DNA of 9,218 nucleotides from Rikenella sp. (lineage in GTDB: Bacteria > Bacteroidota > Bacteroidia > Bacteroidales > Rikenellaceae). A model generated the notes under the pieces. That model was not told the DNA's origin. It saw only the letters and a list, made by a program, of their open reading frames with translations, and did no database searches. Both the position numbers and the translations under genes were made by a program. The stretch lies in assembly GCA_029054535.1 (NCBI GenBank), contig JAIDFC010000078.1, positions 1 through 9,218 of the forward strand, given 5' to 3'. Of the stretch, positions 1 through 5,515 are shown one piece after another; position 1 is the first letter of the stretch, and every line of letters begins with the position of its first letter.

Positions 1-55
1 AATCGGGCCTACCGAGAGAGAAAGTCGGATTTACGTGCTTCGCTCCGTCCTCTCC

Positions 56-241
56 CTATTCCTGGAGGCAACGCAACTGAAAACCGTTCGCACGGTAGCT
101 GAGGTGATTCGGGTTGATCCCGCCGTAGTTGAAGTCCAGGTAGTAGCCAAGGCTGCCCGAGGCGGACGACGACCAGCTGAACCCGCTGACGCCGACGGCA
201 TACAACGTACCGGAGCTGTAGCGGCGGTAGCCCGGAGCCGG
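56..241 (-). pseudogene. FISUMP-like C-terminal cassette A (61 aa)
   Basis: This open segment of 61 codons plus TAG encodes PAPGYRRYSS at its start and ANGFQLRCLQE at its end. The middle has FSWSSSASGS and YYLDFNYGGINPN. It has no start of its own: upstream in frame lies only the spacer and a shifted reading of unit B. It is closest to unit C; the stretch encoding FSWSSSASGS is identical in DNA between them, while codons around it differ mostly in their first two bases. It reads as the last third of a C-type-lectin-like or FISUMP domain. It could be a donor for recombination or a broken duplicate. Confidence 0.7.
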
Positions 242-253
242 GTAAAACAAAAA

Positions 254-267
254 GTGCCGAGCGGCAC
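254..267 (-). terminator. Hairpin plus T-run between cassettes B and A
   Basis: A perfect 5-bp stem (GTGCC/GGCAC) with a four-base loop lies 8 bases after the stop of unit B on the minus strand, and is followed at once by TTTTTGTTTT. It looks like a small intrinsic terminator. It also sits where retroelement target genes often carry a hairpin just after the variable region. The other spacers share a related GAGCG..GCA motif but fold less well. Confidence 0.4.
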
Positions 268-275
268 CTCTCTCC

Positions 276-464
276 CTATTCCTGGAGGCAACGCGACTGA
301 AAACCGTACGCACGGTAGTTGTAGTAATTCGGGTAGATCCCGCTGTAGTAGAAGTACAAGTTGTAGACGTTGGTACCCGTCGTAACGGACGACGCCCAAC
401 TGTACCCGTTGCCGCCAACGGCATACAACGTACCGGAGCCGTAGCCGCGGACGCCCGGAGCCGG
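276..464 (-). pseudogene. FISUMP-like C-terminal cassette B (62 aa)
   Basis: This is a 62-codon segment plus TAG, one codon longer than the other units. It begins PAPGVRGYGSG and ends RAYGFQSRCLQE. The interior is very rich in Tyr and Asn (NVYNLYFYY, then IYPNYYNYRAY), nearly all encoded by TAC and AAC. The SSVTTGT block is related to unit D rather than to A or C. The TAG of unit C is in frame with this unit, 21 bases upstream, so stop readthrough would join C to B; this is probably chance. There is no independent start. Confidence 0.7.
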
Positions 465-485
465 ATGCCGCTCCGTCCTCTCTCC

Positions 486-671
486 CTATTCCTGGAGGCA
501 ACGCAACTGAAGAGCGAACGCACGGCTGTAGAGGTGATTCGGGACGATCCGGCTGTAACTGAAGTCCAGGTAGTAGCCATTGCTGCCCGAGGCGGACGAC
601 GACCAGCTGAACCCGTTGACGCCGACGCCCCACAACGCACCGGAACCGCTGTCGCGGTAGCCCGGAGCCGG
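486..671 (-). pseudogene. FISUMP-like C-terminal cassette C (61 aa)
   Basis: This is a 61-codon segment plus TAG, beginning PAPGYRDSGSGALW and ending RAFALQLRCLQE. Compared with unit A it differs at 17 codons, and only three of these differ in the third base. Long stretches between the variable codons are identical in DNA, including the FSWSSSASGS block and GYYLDF. There is no start codon of its own; the frame stays open upstream only by passing through the spacer and an off-frame reading of unit D. Confidence 0.7.
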
Positions 672-720
672 GTTTTCTTGACCGAATGGCCCGATTCGAG
701 TGCCTCGCTCTATCCTCCCC

Positions 721-906
721 CTATTCCTGGAGGCAACGCAACTGAAAACCGTACGAACGATTACCCTGGTGGTTCGAGTGTACCCCATCGTGGTAGAAAT
801 TCAAATCGTAGGCGTAGGTACTCGTAACGGATAACGACCAACCGAATCCGCCACTACCGACACTGCGAATCTTCCCATGTTCGTAGCCGCGGAGGCCCGG
901 AGCCGG
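721..906 (-). pseudogene. FISUMP-like C-terminal cassette D (61 aa)
   Basis: This is the first cassette in reading order, directly after the DUF2461 gene. It has 61 codons plus TAG, beginning PAPGLRGYEHG and ending RSYGFQLRCLQE, with VTSTYAYDLNFYHDG inside. It is the most diverged unit and shares its SVT block with unit B. A GTG at 927 overlapping the DUF2461 stop would give a 68-residue frame, but there is no ribosome site or signal peptide, so it is treated as an incomplete cassette. Translational coupling to the DUF2461 gene through that GTG cannot be excluded. Confidence 0.65.
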
Positions 907-923
907 GACCTCTGTAAAAAATA

Positions 924-1601
924 TCACCGACCGATCGCTCGGTTCAGAAAATCATTCAACGGTTTCATCAGCTCATAGAGTCGCAACGCCTCCGAAATAT
1001 ACGCATCACTCACCACCAGCTCGTCCGACAAGTGTTTCCAGACATAGAAATGGTGCAATTTGAGGTACTCCGCCGCCGGCGAATCCGCCGCATATCCCCG
1101 CGGAACCCGTTTCAGGACCCGATCCTCGCGACACAGATCCCCGAACTCCTCGCGAAACACAGGATCGTGTACGATGGATGAGAATTCGTCCCACTGATTA
1201 TCGATGGCCTGCCGTACCCGATTCCTCGATTCGGCGTTCTCCTCCGTGATGTAAAGCCCGCACGAAACGACCGACATCCCGTCCGGTTCGACGTGCATAT
1301 AGTAGCCCGACAACGGACTGTGTCGATCCCCGTCGGCATTCATCACCACCCCGAAATGGGTCTTATACGGGGTCTTGTCGGCCGAAAAGCGCATGTTGCG
1401 GTTGATCCGGTAGATCAGTTTCGTCAGATCGGGACTCCCCAGCGTCGGGTCGAAACGGTTGATCCCCTCGACCAACCGGCCGGCATTCGCCAGCACATCG
1501 GCTCGAGCCGCATCATACCGCGCCCGATTGGCATGAAACCACTCTTTGTAATTGTTCCGCCGCAGATCACGCAGAAACTCCAGCGTCGTTCGTTCGATCA
1601 T
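924..1601 (-). CDS. DUF2461 family protein (TIGR02453-like)
   Basis: The product has 225 residues, the usual length for the DUF2461/TIGR02453 family, whose biochemical role is not established. Family signatures are visible: TLEFLRDLRRNNYKEWFHANR near the N-terminus, then LTKLIYRINRNMRFSADKTPYKTHFG, a GYYMHVEPDG segment, and KHLSDELVVSDAYISEA near the C-terminus. It has no signal peptide or membrane segment, so it is probably cytoplasmic. The ATG at 1601 is chosen because the family motif begins four residues later; an upstream in-frame start at 1682 would add a low-complexity tail and overlap the preceding gene. The start lies 8 bases after the stop of the DUF4491 gene, so the two are likely co-transcribed. 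A weak hairpin (930-943) overlaps the stop and has a T-run about 8 bases further on the minus strand. The cassette array follows directly. Confidence 0.9.
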   Translation of the reverse strand: MIERTTLEFLRDLRRNNYKEWFHANRARYDAARADVLANAGRLVEGINRFDPTLGSPDLTKLIYRINRNMRFSADKTPYKTHFGVVMNADGDRHSPLSGYYMHVEPDGMSVVSCGLYITEENAESRNRVRQAIDNQWDEFSSIVHDPVFREEFGDLCREDRVLKRVPRGYAADSPAAEYLKLHHFYVWKHLSDELVVSDAYISEALRLYELMKPLNDFLNRAIGR

Positions 1602-1609
1602 TTCGTCTT

Positions 1610-1954
1610 CTATTTCGTTTCGTTTTTTCGACTTCTGACCGCCTCGTACTCCGCCACCCGACGCGGATTCATCGGAAACCACCCTTTCAAAACCCTTTCC
1701 TGTTGTTCAAAGACCTCCTTGATGGTCCAAAACGACGAGAAGGCAAACACCCCCAACAAGGCTGAAGCCAATACATCGGCGGTCAGCATCGACCCGACGG
1801 TTCCGACCACGCCCAAGCCCAAAAACACCCACCAACAACGCGTCCCCCAATAATACTCCGCCTTGACCACCACCGGATGGAAGAGGCCGATAATCAAAAA
1901 GGTTCCGATACCGATCACCAGGCCCAACAATCGATAGTCTTGTAAAATTTCCAT
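1610..1954 (-). CDS. DUF4491 family small membrane protein
   Basis: This is a 114-residue hydrophobic protein. The run GIGTFLIIGLFHPVVVKAEYYWGTRCWWVF, the second hydrophobic stretch (about residues 43-60), the third (about 61-78) and the soluble tail FEQQERVLKGWFPMNPRR match DUF4491, a Bacteroidota inner-membrane family of unknown function. It probably has three membrane segments and a short charged cytoplasmic C-terminus. The ATG at 1954 gives the normal family N-terminus. It is the first gene of a two-gene operon with the DUF2461 gene. No good TAnnTTTG promoter could be placed upstream; the 50 bases before the start are A/T-rich. The family assignment is from recognised sequence pattern. 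Confidence 0.88.
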   Translation of the reverse strand: MEILQDYRLLGLVIGIGTFLIIGLFHPVVVKAEYYWGTRCWWVFLGLGVVGTVGSMLTADVLASALLGVFAFSSFWTIKEVFEQQERVLKGWFPMNPRRVAEYEAVRSRKNETK

Positions 1955-2347
1955 CTTATTGTATACTTAAAAAATTACAGTTTATCGAACTTATTCTTTC
2001 CGACTTCTCTACGCCTGAAAGCACGGCGCCGGAAGAGCACTTGCACACCGAGCTATATCGGTAAAATGATCTCGTCTCGACCGAAAATACAAACGACAGG
2101 CGTGGTTATCCGTCAAGGAAGCCCCTCCAGGCGTCCCCACCCTCACCGATAGCAAACCACGTACCGTAAATCGTAGGATAAACTCGGGCGTTTCTAAATC
2201 AATCTTTCTGAGAGGTATCACCACCCTGTCGAATCGAACGCTCGGGAGACTACACCGAATGTTATTGAGGGTTGCGGGCCCCGCAGCGGGCAAAAGGCTG
2301 CCTTAAGCAAGAGCACTACGACGAAAAAATCGAACCCATGCCTTCGA
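1955..2347. other. Gene-poor intergenic gap of about 390 bases
   Basis: No confident gene, tRNA or known RNA was found here. The longest open frame is on the minus strand at 2009-2293 (94 codons, TTG start). Its codon use is mixed and unlike the GC3-rich neighbours, and the product has no recognised domain. A GC-rich imperfect palindrome (GCGGGCCCCGC) lies near 2275-2285. The left end should hold the promoter of the DUF4491 gene, but no clear match to the Bacteroidota consensus is visible. Confidence 0.5.
2324..2347 (-). terminator. Weak intrinsic terminator after the M20 dipeptidase gene
   Basis: On the minus strand a 5-bp stem (TCGAA/TTCGA) with an eight-base loop is followed by TTTTTT. 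It starts directly after the M20 stop codon. The stem is short and A/T-containing, so its strength is doubtful. Confidence 0.4.
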
Positions 2348-3730
2348 CTACTTTCGACTATCGGCAAAATAATCGTAAAACAGAGGCAACGTCTCGATCC
2401 CCCGATAGAAATTGGCCAACGGGAAGTTCTCGTTCGGCGAGTGGATCGCATCCGTATCCAACCCGAACCCCATCAGAATCGACTTAATCCCTAAAACCCG
2501 TTCGAAAGTACTGATAATCGGAATACTCCCCCCGCTGTAGAACGGCAGCGGTCGCCGTCCGAAAGTCTCCTCCATGGCCCGAGCCGCCGCCCGATAAGCC
2601 GCCGAATCGGTCGGCGCCACATACGGATATCCCCCGTGCAACGCCCGACACCGCACCGTTATGCCGTATTGCGGCGCCAGTTTTTCGACCTGCGCAATGA
2701 ACAGCTCCGTGATCCGCTCGAAATCCTGTCCCGCCACCAACCGCATCGACACCTTCGCATGCGCCGTCGCCGGAATGATCGTCTTGGCCCCCTCGCCCGT
2801 GTAGCCGCCCCAGATGCCGCAGACATCCAGCGTCGGCCGAATCCCCTTGCGTTCCATCGCCGTATACCCCCGTTCCCCGCCGCGCAACCCGTCGAGACCG
2901 ATGGCCGCCGCAAAAGCCGCTTCGTCGAACGGCGCGGCATTGATCTCCGCCCGTTCCGCCGCGCTAAACTCCCGCACGCCGTCGTAGAATCCCGGAATCT
3001 CGATCCGCCCCGTAGCGTCGTCGGTCAACGAACCGATCAGCTTGCACAACGCGTTCACCGGATTGACCGCCGCACCGCCATAAAGCCCCGAGTGCAAATC
3101 CCGATTCGGTCCCTGCGCCTCGACCTCGACGAAGGCCAGCCCCCGCAATCCGCACGTGATCGACGGCGTCTCCCACCCCAGAAGCGACGTGTCCGAGACC
3201 AGGATAATATCCGCCGCCAGCATCTCGCGATGCTCGCCGCACCAAACGGTCAACGCTCCGGAACCGATCTCCTCCTCGCCCTCGAACATGAACTTGACGT
3301 TACACCGTAAAGTCCCCGTGGCCACCATGGCCTCGAACGCCTTGACGTGCATGAACCCCTGCCCCTTGTCGTCGTCGGCGCCTCGTCCCCAGATCCGTCC
3401 GTCGCGGATCACCGGTTGGAACGGTTCGGTCCGCCACTCATCGATCGGATCGACCGGCATCACGTCGTAATGCCCGTAGACCAACACCGTCGGCGCCTCC
3501 GGCGAAACGATCCGTTCGCCGTACACGATCGGATTTCCCTCCGTCTGAAAAATCTCCGCCCGTTCGGCCCCGGCCCGTCGCAACGCCCCGCACAACCACG
3601 CCGCACAACGCTCCATATCCGGCCGATGCGCCGCCTCCGAACTGATCGACGGAATGCGCAAGTATTCGAAAAGTTCGTCGAGAAAACGCTCGCGATGCTC
3701 CGCGAGATAAGCATTCAATGTATCCTCCAT
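2348..3730 (-). CDS. M20 family metallo-dipeptidase (CNDP/DapE/ArgE-like)
   Basis: The 460-residue product is a full-length M20 peptidase, likely hydrolysing di- or short peptides in the cytoplasm with two metal ions. Visible elements are GHYDV (metal His at about 87), GRGADDDKG (bridging Asp at about 119), FEGEEEIGS (catalytic and metal Glu at about 152-153), SDTS (metal Asp at about 180) and, in the lid domain, DLHSGLYGG (His at about 213). A C-terminal AIHSPNE supplies the last metal His at about 430. The central 190-330 part is the dimerisation lid, ending in GIWGGYTGEGAKTIIPATAHAKVSMR. The ATG at 3730 is preferred: the frame stays open for 134 more codons upstream, but that stretch crosses the promoter and has no family similarity. 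AGGA lies directly before the ATG. The exact substrate cannot be read from sequence. Confidence 0.93.
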   Translation of the reverse strand: MEDTLNAYLAEHRERFLDELFEYLRIPSISSEAAHRPDMERCAAWLCGALRRAGAERAEIFQTEGNPIVYGERIVSPEAPTVLVYGHYDVMPVDPIDEWRTEPFQPVIRDGRIWGRGADDDKGQGFMHVKAFEAMVATGTLRCNVKFMFEGEEEIGSGALTVWCGEHREMLAADIILVSDTSLLGWETPSITCGLRGLAFVEVEAQGPNRDLHSGLYGGAAVNPVNALCKLIGSLTDDATGRIEIPGFYDGVREFSAAERAEINAAPFDEAAFAAAIGLDGLRGGERGYTAMERKGIRPTLDVCGIWGGYTGEGAKTIIPATAHAKVSMRLVAGQDFERITELFIAQVEKLAPQYGITVRCRALHGGYPYVAPTDSAAYRAAARAMEETFGRRPLPFYSGGSIPIISTFERVLGIKSILMGFGLDTDAIHSPNENFPLANFYRGIETLPLFYDYFADSRK

Positions 3731-3786
3731 TCCTGTTCGTTCTTGATTCTTACAATACGCTACACCCGAAAATAGGCGGTAAGATC

Positions 3787-3819
3787 CAAAGATACGAAAA
3801 TTTATTCCGCCACAAAAAA
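3787..3819 (-). promoter_or_regulatory. Bacteroidota-type promoter of the M20 dipeptidase gene
   Basis: On the minus strand, TTTG (plus 3813-3816, within a longer T-run) is followed after 18 bases by TATCTTTG (plus 3787-3794). This matches the primary sigma factor consensus of Bacteroidales (TTTG, about 19 bases, TAnnTTTG). Transcription would begin about 50 bases before the ATG at 3730. Confidence 0.75.
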
Positions 3820-3820
3820 C

Positions 3821-3851
3821 TTGGGGTTTTAGGCGATTTGACCTACATTTG
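3821..3851 (+). promoter_or_regulatory. Bacteroidota-type promoter of the rubrerythrin-like gene
   Basis: On the plus strand, TTG at 3821-3823 is followed by 20 bases and TACATTTG at 3844-3851, matching the TAnnTTTG -7 element. Its -33 end abuts the divergent M20 promoter. It implies a leader of roughly 115 bases before the ATG at 3976. Confidence 0.65.
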
Positions 3852-3855
3852 TAGG
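3842..3855. promoter_or_regulatory. Palindrome overlapping the -7 element (possible operator)
   Basis: CCTACA-TT-TGTAGG is a perfect 6-bp inverted repeat centred on the -7 box of the rubrerythrin-like gene. Its core TACAnnTGTA equals the operator core known for BlaI/CopY-family repressors in other phyla. No such repressor gene is in the window, so a regulatory role is only a suggestion. Confidence 0.35.
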
Positions 3856-3975
3856 ACAATATGTTTTTATTATAACCCGATCGGACTCCCCGCAGGGACG
3901 GAACGAACCTTTCGCACGCCCTTTGCCGCTCGGGAAACGGAGCATCCGGCAACCACCGATAAAACGACAAGCAAA

Positions 3976-4620
3976 ATGATCTCATTGTCTCTCCCGCGCC
4001 GCCTGTGGGCTTTCCTGGCCATCCCTTTCTTCTGGTCCTGCTCGTCCCGACCGGCCAAAACGATCGGCAACCTGCGGAACGTAGCGGCCAGCGAACGGAA
4101 CGCCGCGGTACGCTACCGTTCCTGCTCGACACGGGCGCGGGAAGAGGGATACCTGAACGTCGCCAACCTGTTTGCGGCGCTGGCTTGCTCGGAAGAGGTC
4201 CACGTCAAATACCAGATCGAGCTGCTGGAACGATACGGCGAAGAAAACATCTCATTGGACGAATGGGCACCGATCGACTCGACGTTCGCTGTCGAATCGA
4301 CGATCAAGAACCTCAAGCTGTCGCTGCGGACCGAGACGTACGAATCGTTGACGGCCTTTCCGATTTTCGAGAAAGCGGCCGTGGCGGAAGGGGCGCACGA
4401 CGCGGCGAGGATGTTTCGGGACCTGGCCGTCGTGGCAACCAAACACGGAGATTACTGCCGGAGGGTATTGGACAAACTCGGCCATGACGGATCGGACCGG
4501 AATGTGGTCAATTCCTGGTCGGTCTGTCCGCGGTGCGGAGCGATGTACGAAACGGTTACGTTGCAGGAAAACTGCGAGATGTGCGAAATGCCGGCCAGTA
4601 CTTTCGTCTTGTTTCAGTAA
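3976..4620 (+). CDS. Rubrerythrin-like protein with N-terminal signal/anchor
   Basis: This 214-residue protein joins a rubrerythrin ferritin-like domain to a C-terminal rubredoxin-like zinc/iron knuckle, CPRCG at 184-188 and CEMC at 200-203. Rubrerythrins reduce peroxide using a diiron centre. The first half-site is intact: Glu40, then Glu73-x-x-His76. In the second, Glu120 and Glu123 and His157 are present, but the position that normally carries Glu before K-R-H is Ala154 (A-T-K-H), so one iron ligand seems lost. Unlike usual cytoplasmic rubrerythrins it starts with a hydrophobic signal (about 10-20) ending FFWSC, which could be a weak lipobox with Cys22. The ATG at 3976 is the only Met near the family start; upstream frame is leader. 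An intrinsic terminator follows at 4641. It is a single gene, divergent from the M20 gene. Confidence 0.87.
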   Translation: MISLSLPRRLWAFLAIPFFWSCSSRPAKTIGNLRNVAASERNAAVRYRSCSTRAREEGYLNVANLFAALACSEEVHVKYQIELLERYGEENISLDEWAPIDSTFAVESTIKNLKLSLRTETYESLTAFPIFEKAAVAEGAHDAARMFRDLAVVATKHGDYCRRVLDKLGHDGSDRNVVNSWSVCPRCGAMYETVTLQENCEMCEMPASTFVLFQ

Positions 4621-4640
4621 TTTTTCTGTCCGATTTTCCG

Positions 4641-4662
4641 GCGTCCGGTCCGGACGCTTTTT
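4641..4662 (+). terminator. Intrinsic terminator of the rubrerythrin-like gene
   Basis: A perfect 7-bp stem, GCGTCCG/CGGACGC, with a GTC loop is followed directly by TTTTT, 20 bases after the stop codon. It is oriented for the plus-strand gene. Confidence 0.85.
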
Positions 4663-4721
4663 AGGATCCGGACGTTTTGTTCGAATAGTCGGTCTCCGCC
4701 CGGAGGGTCCCCGAAATCCGG

Positions 4722-5420
4722 TCAAAGCAGCTGCTCCGAATCGAGTTCCGTAACGTATCCCTCCTCCAACAACCACGTCCGTCCCGGATACTGCCGCACG
4801 TTGGCCATATTGTGGGTCGAGATAATCACCGTCCGCCCTTCGTCGGCAATCCCGCGAAACAGCTCCATCACCTCGCGCGTCGTCTCCGGGTCCAGATTGG
4901 CCGTCGGTTCGTCCGCCAGGACGATCTGCGGACTGTTCAGCAACGCCCGCGCAATCCCGGCCCGTTGCCTCTCCCCGCCTGACAACTGGTTCGGATAGAC
5001 ATGCGCCAGGGGTTCCATCCCCGTCAGATTCAGCACGTGCCAGATCCGGTTGTCCATCGCCGCCGCGTCGCGCCAGTTCGTAGCCCGCAGGACGAACTCC
5101 AGATTCTGGTACACCGTACAGTCGTCGAGCAGCGACGCCTCCTGAAAGACGATCCCCAATTGTCGCCGCAGGAACGGCACCCGTTTGCGGGTCAGCGTGT
5201 GGAGCGCGAACCCGGCGATCTGCCCACGCCCGACCAGCAGTGGCAATTCGCCGTACAACGTTTTGAGCAAGCTGCTCTTTCCGCTCCCCACCCGTCCCAC
5301 GATATAGATCAAGTCGCCCGGATAGGCGCACAGATCGACCTGCCGCAAGATCTCTCGGCGGGTATTTTTCTGAAAGATCACCGCATCGGCGAGTTGCAAG
5401 GAAGGTCTGTCGGGTCTCAT
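4722..5420 (-). CDS. ftsE: FtsE-type cell division ABC ATPase
   Basis: This 232-residue ABC ATPase shows every nucleotide-binding motif in order: Walker A GRVGSGKS at 42-49, Q-loop Gln93 (VFQEA), signature LSGGE at 146-150, Walker B IVLADE at 166-171 followed by PTANLD, and switch His203 (STHN). The wording LRRQLGIVFQEASLLDDCTVYQNLEFVLRAT is typical of FtsE in Bacteroidota. FtsE pairs with the membrane protein FtsX to control peptidoglycan hydrolases at the septum. No ftsX is adjacent in the window; in Bacteroidota ftsX is commonly at another locus, so this is not alarming. The ATG at 5420 follows a TACCTTTG promoter element closely. A related LolD or MacB-type ATPase is the alternative, but the match to FtsE is better. 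Confidence 0.88.
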   Translation of the reverse strand: MRPDRPSLQLADAVIFQKNTRREILRQVDLCAYPGDLIYIVGRVGSGKSSLLKTLYGELPLLVGRGQIAGFALHTLTRKRVPFLRRQLGIVFQEASLLDDCTVYQNLEFVLRATNWRDAAAMDNRIWHVLNLTGMEPLAHVYPNQLSGGERQRAGIARALLNSPQIVLADEPTANLDPETTREVMELFRGIADEGRTVIISTHNMANVRQYPGRTWLLEEGYVTELDSEQLL

Positions 5421-5440
5421 AGCACAGGAATCGTAGACGA

Positions 5441-5448
5441 CAAAGGTA
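5441..5448 (-). promoter_or_regulatory. -7 element for ftsE
   Basis: TACCTTTG on the minus strand matches TAnnTTTG and lies about 20 bases before the ftsE ATG, implying a very short leader. The -33 region is weak: no clear TTTG at the right distance. Confidence 0.5.
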
Positions 5449-5515
5449 TGCTATTTCTCCGAAACCGTCCCGTCCCGGAAAGCGGTTTATCCGTATTTTT
5501 CATCGCCAACCCGCC

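Larger units (their letters stand above)
51..906 (-). repeat. Tandem array of four hypervariable C-terminal cassettes
   Basis: Four direct repeats (units at 721-906, 486-671, 276-464 and 56-241, in minus-strand reading order) lie 210-235 bases apart. Each starts with the same 12 bases, encoding PAPG, and ends with a near-identical block encoding QLRCLQE (QSRCLQE in one) and a TAG stop, followed by GGGAGAG or GGGGGAG. The interior is variable: a WxxS block, then Y/N/S/D/H-rich codons, then R(A/S)xG(F). The pattern resembles the C-terminal part of FISUMP/DUF1566-like domains, which are common in Bacteroidota surface proteins. Spacers of 21-49 bases carry short inverted repeats. No unit has an obvious start codon, ribosome site or signal peptide of its own. 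The array may continue past position 1. It could be a silent-cassette store or a set of diversity-generating retroelement variable regions; the sequence here does not decide between them. Confidence 0.85.

Noticed and set aside
31..640. Long minus-strand frames (about 200 codons) through the cassette array as one gene
   Set aside because: They pass through units out of frame, giving Arg/Thr-rich sequence; the conserved in-frame reading ends with a stop in every unit.
51..906. CRISPR-like array
   Set aside because: The period is 210-235 bases, the variable part is coding-like and homologous between units, and no cas genes are present.
3731..4132. N-terminal extension of the M20 dipeptidase frame by 134 codons
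   Set aside because: The stretch contains the promoter pair and the antisense of the rubrerythrin-like start, and shows no similarity to M20 enzymes.
4252..5331. A 359-codon minus-strand frame running across ftsE and the rubrerythrin-like gene
   Set aside because: It is a shifted reading of ftsE and the antisense of the rubrerythrin-like gene; both have clear family motifs in the other frames.
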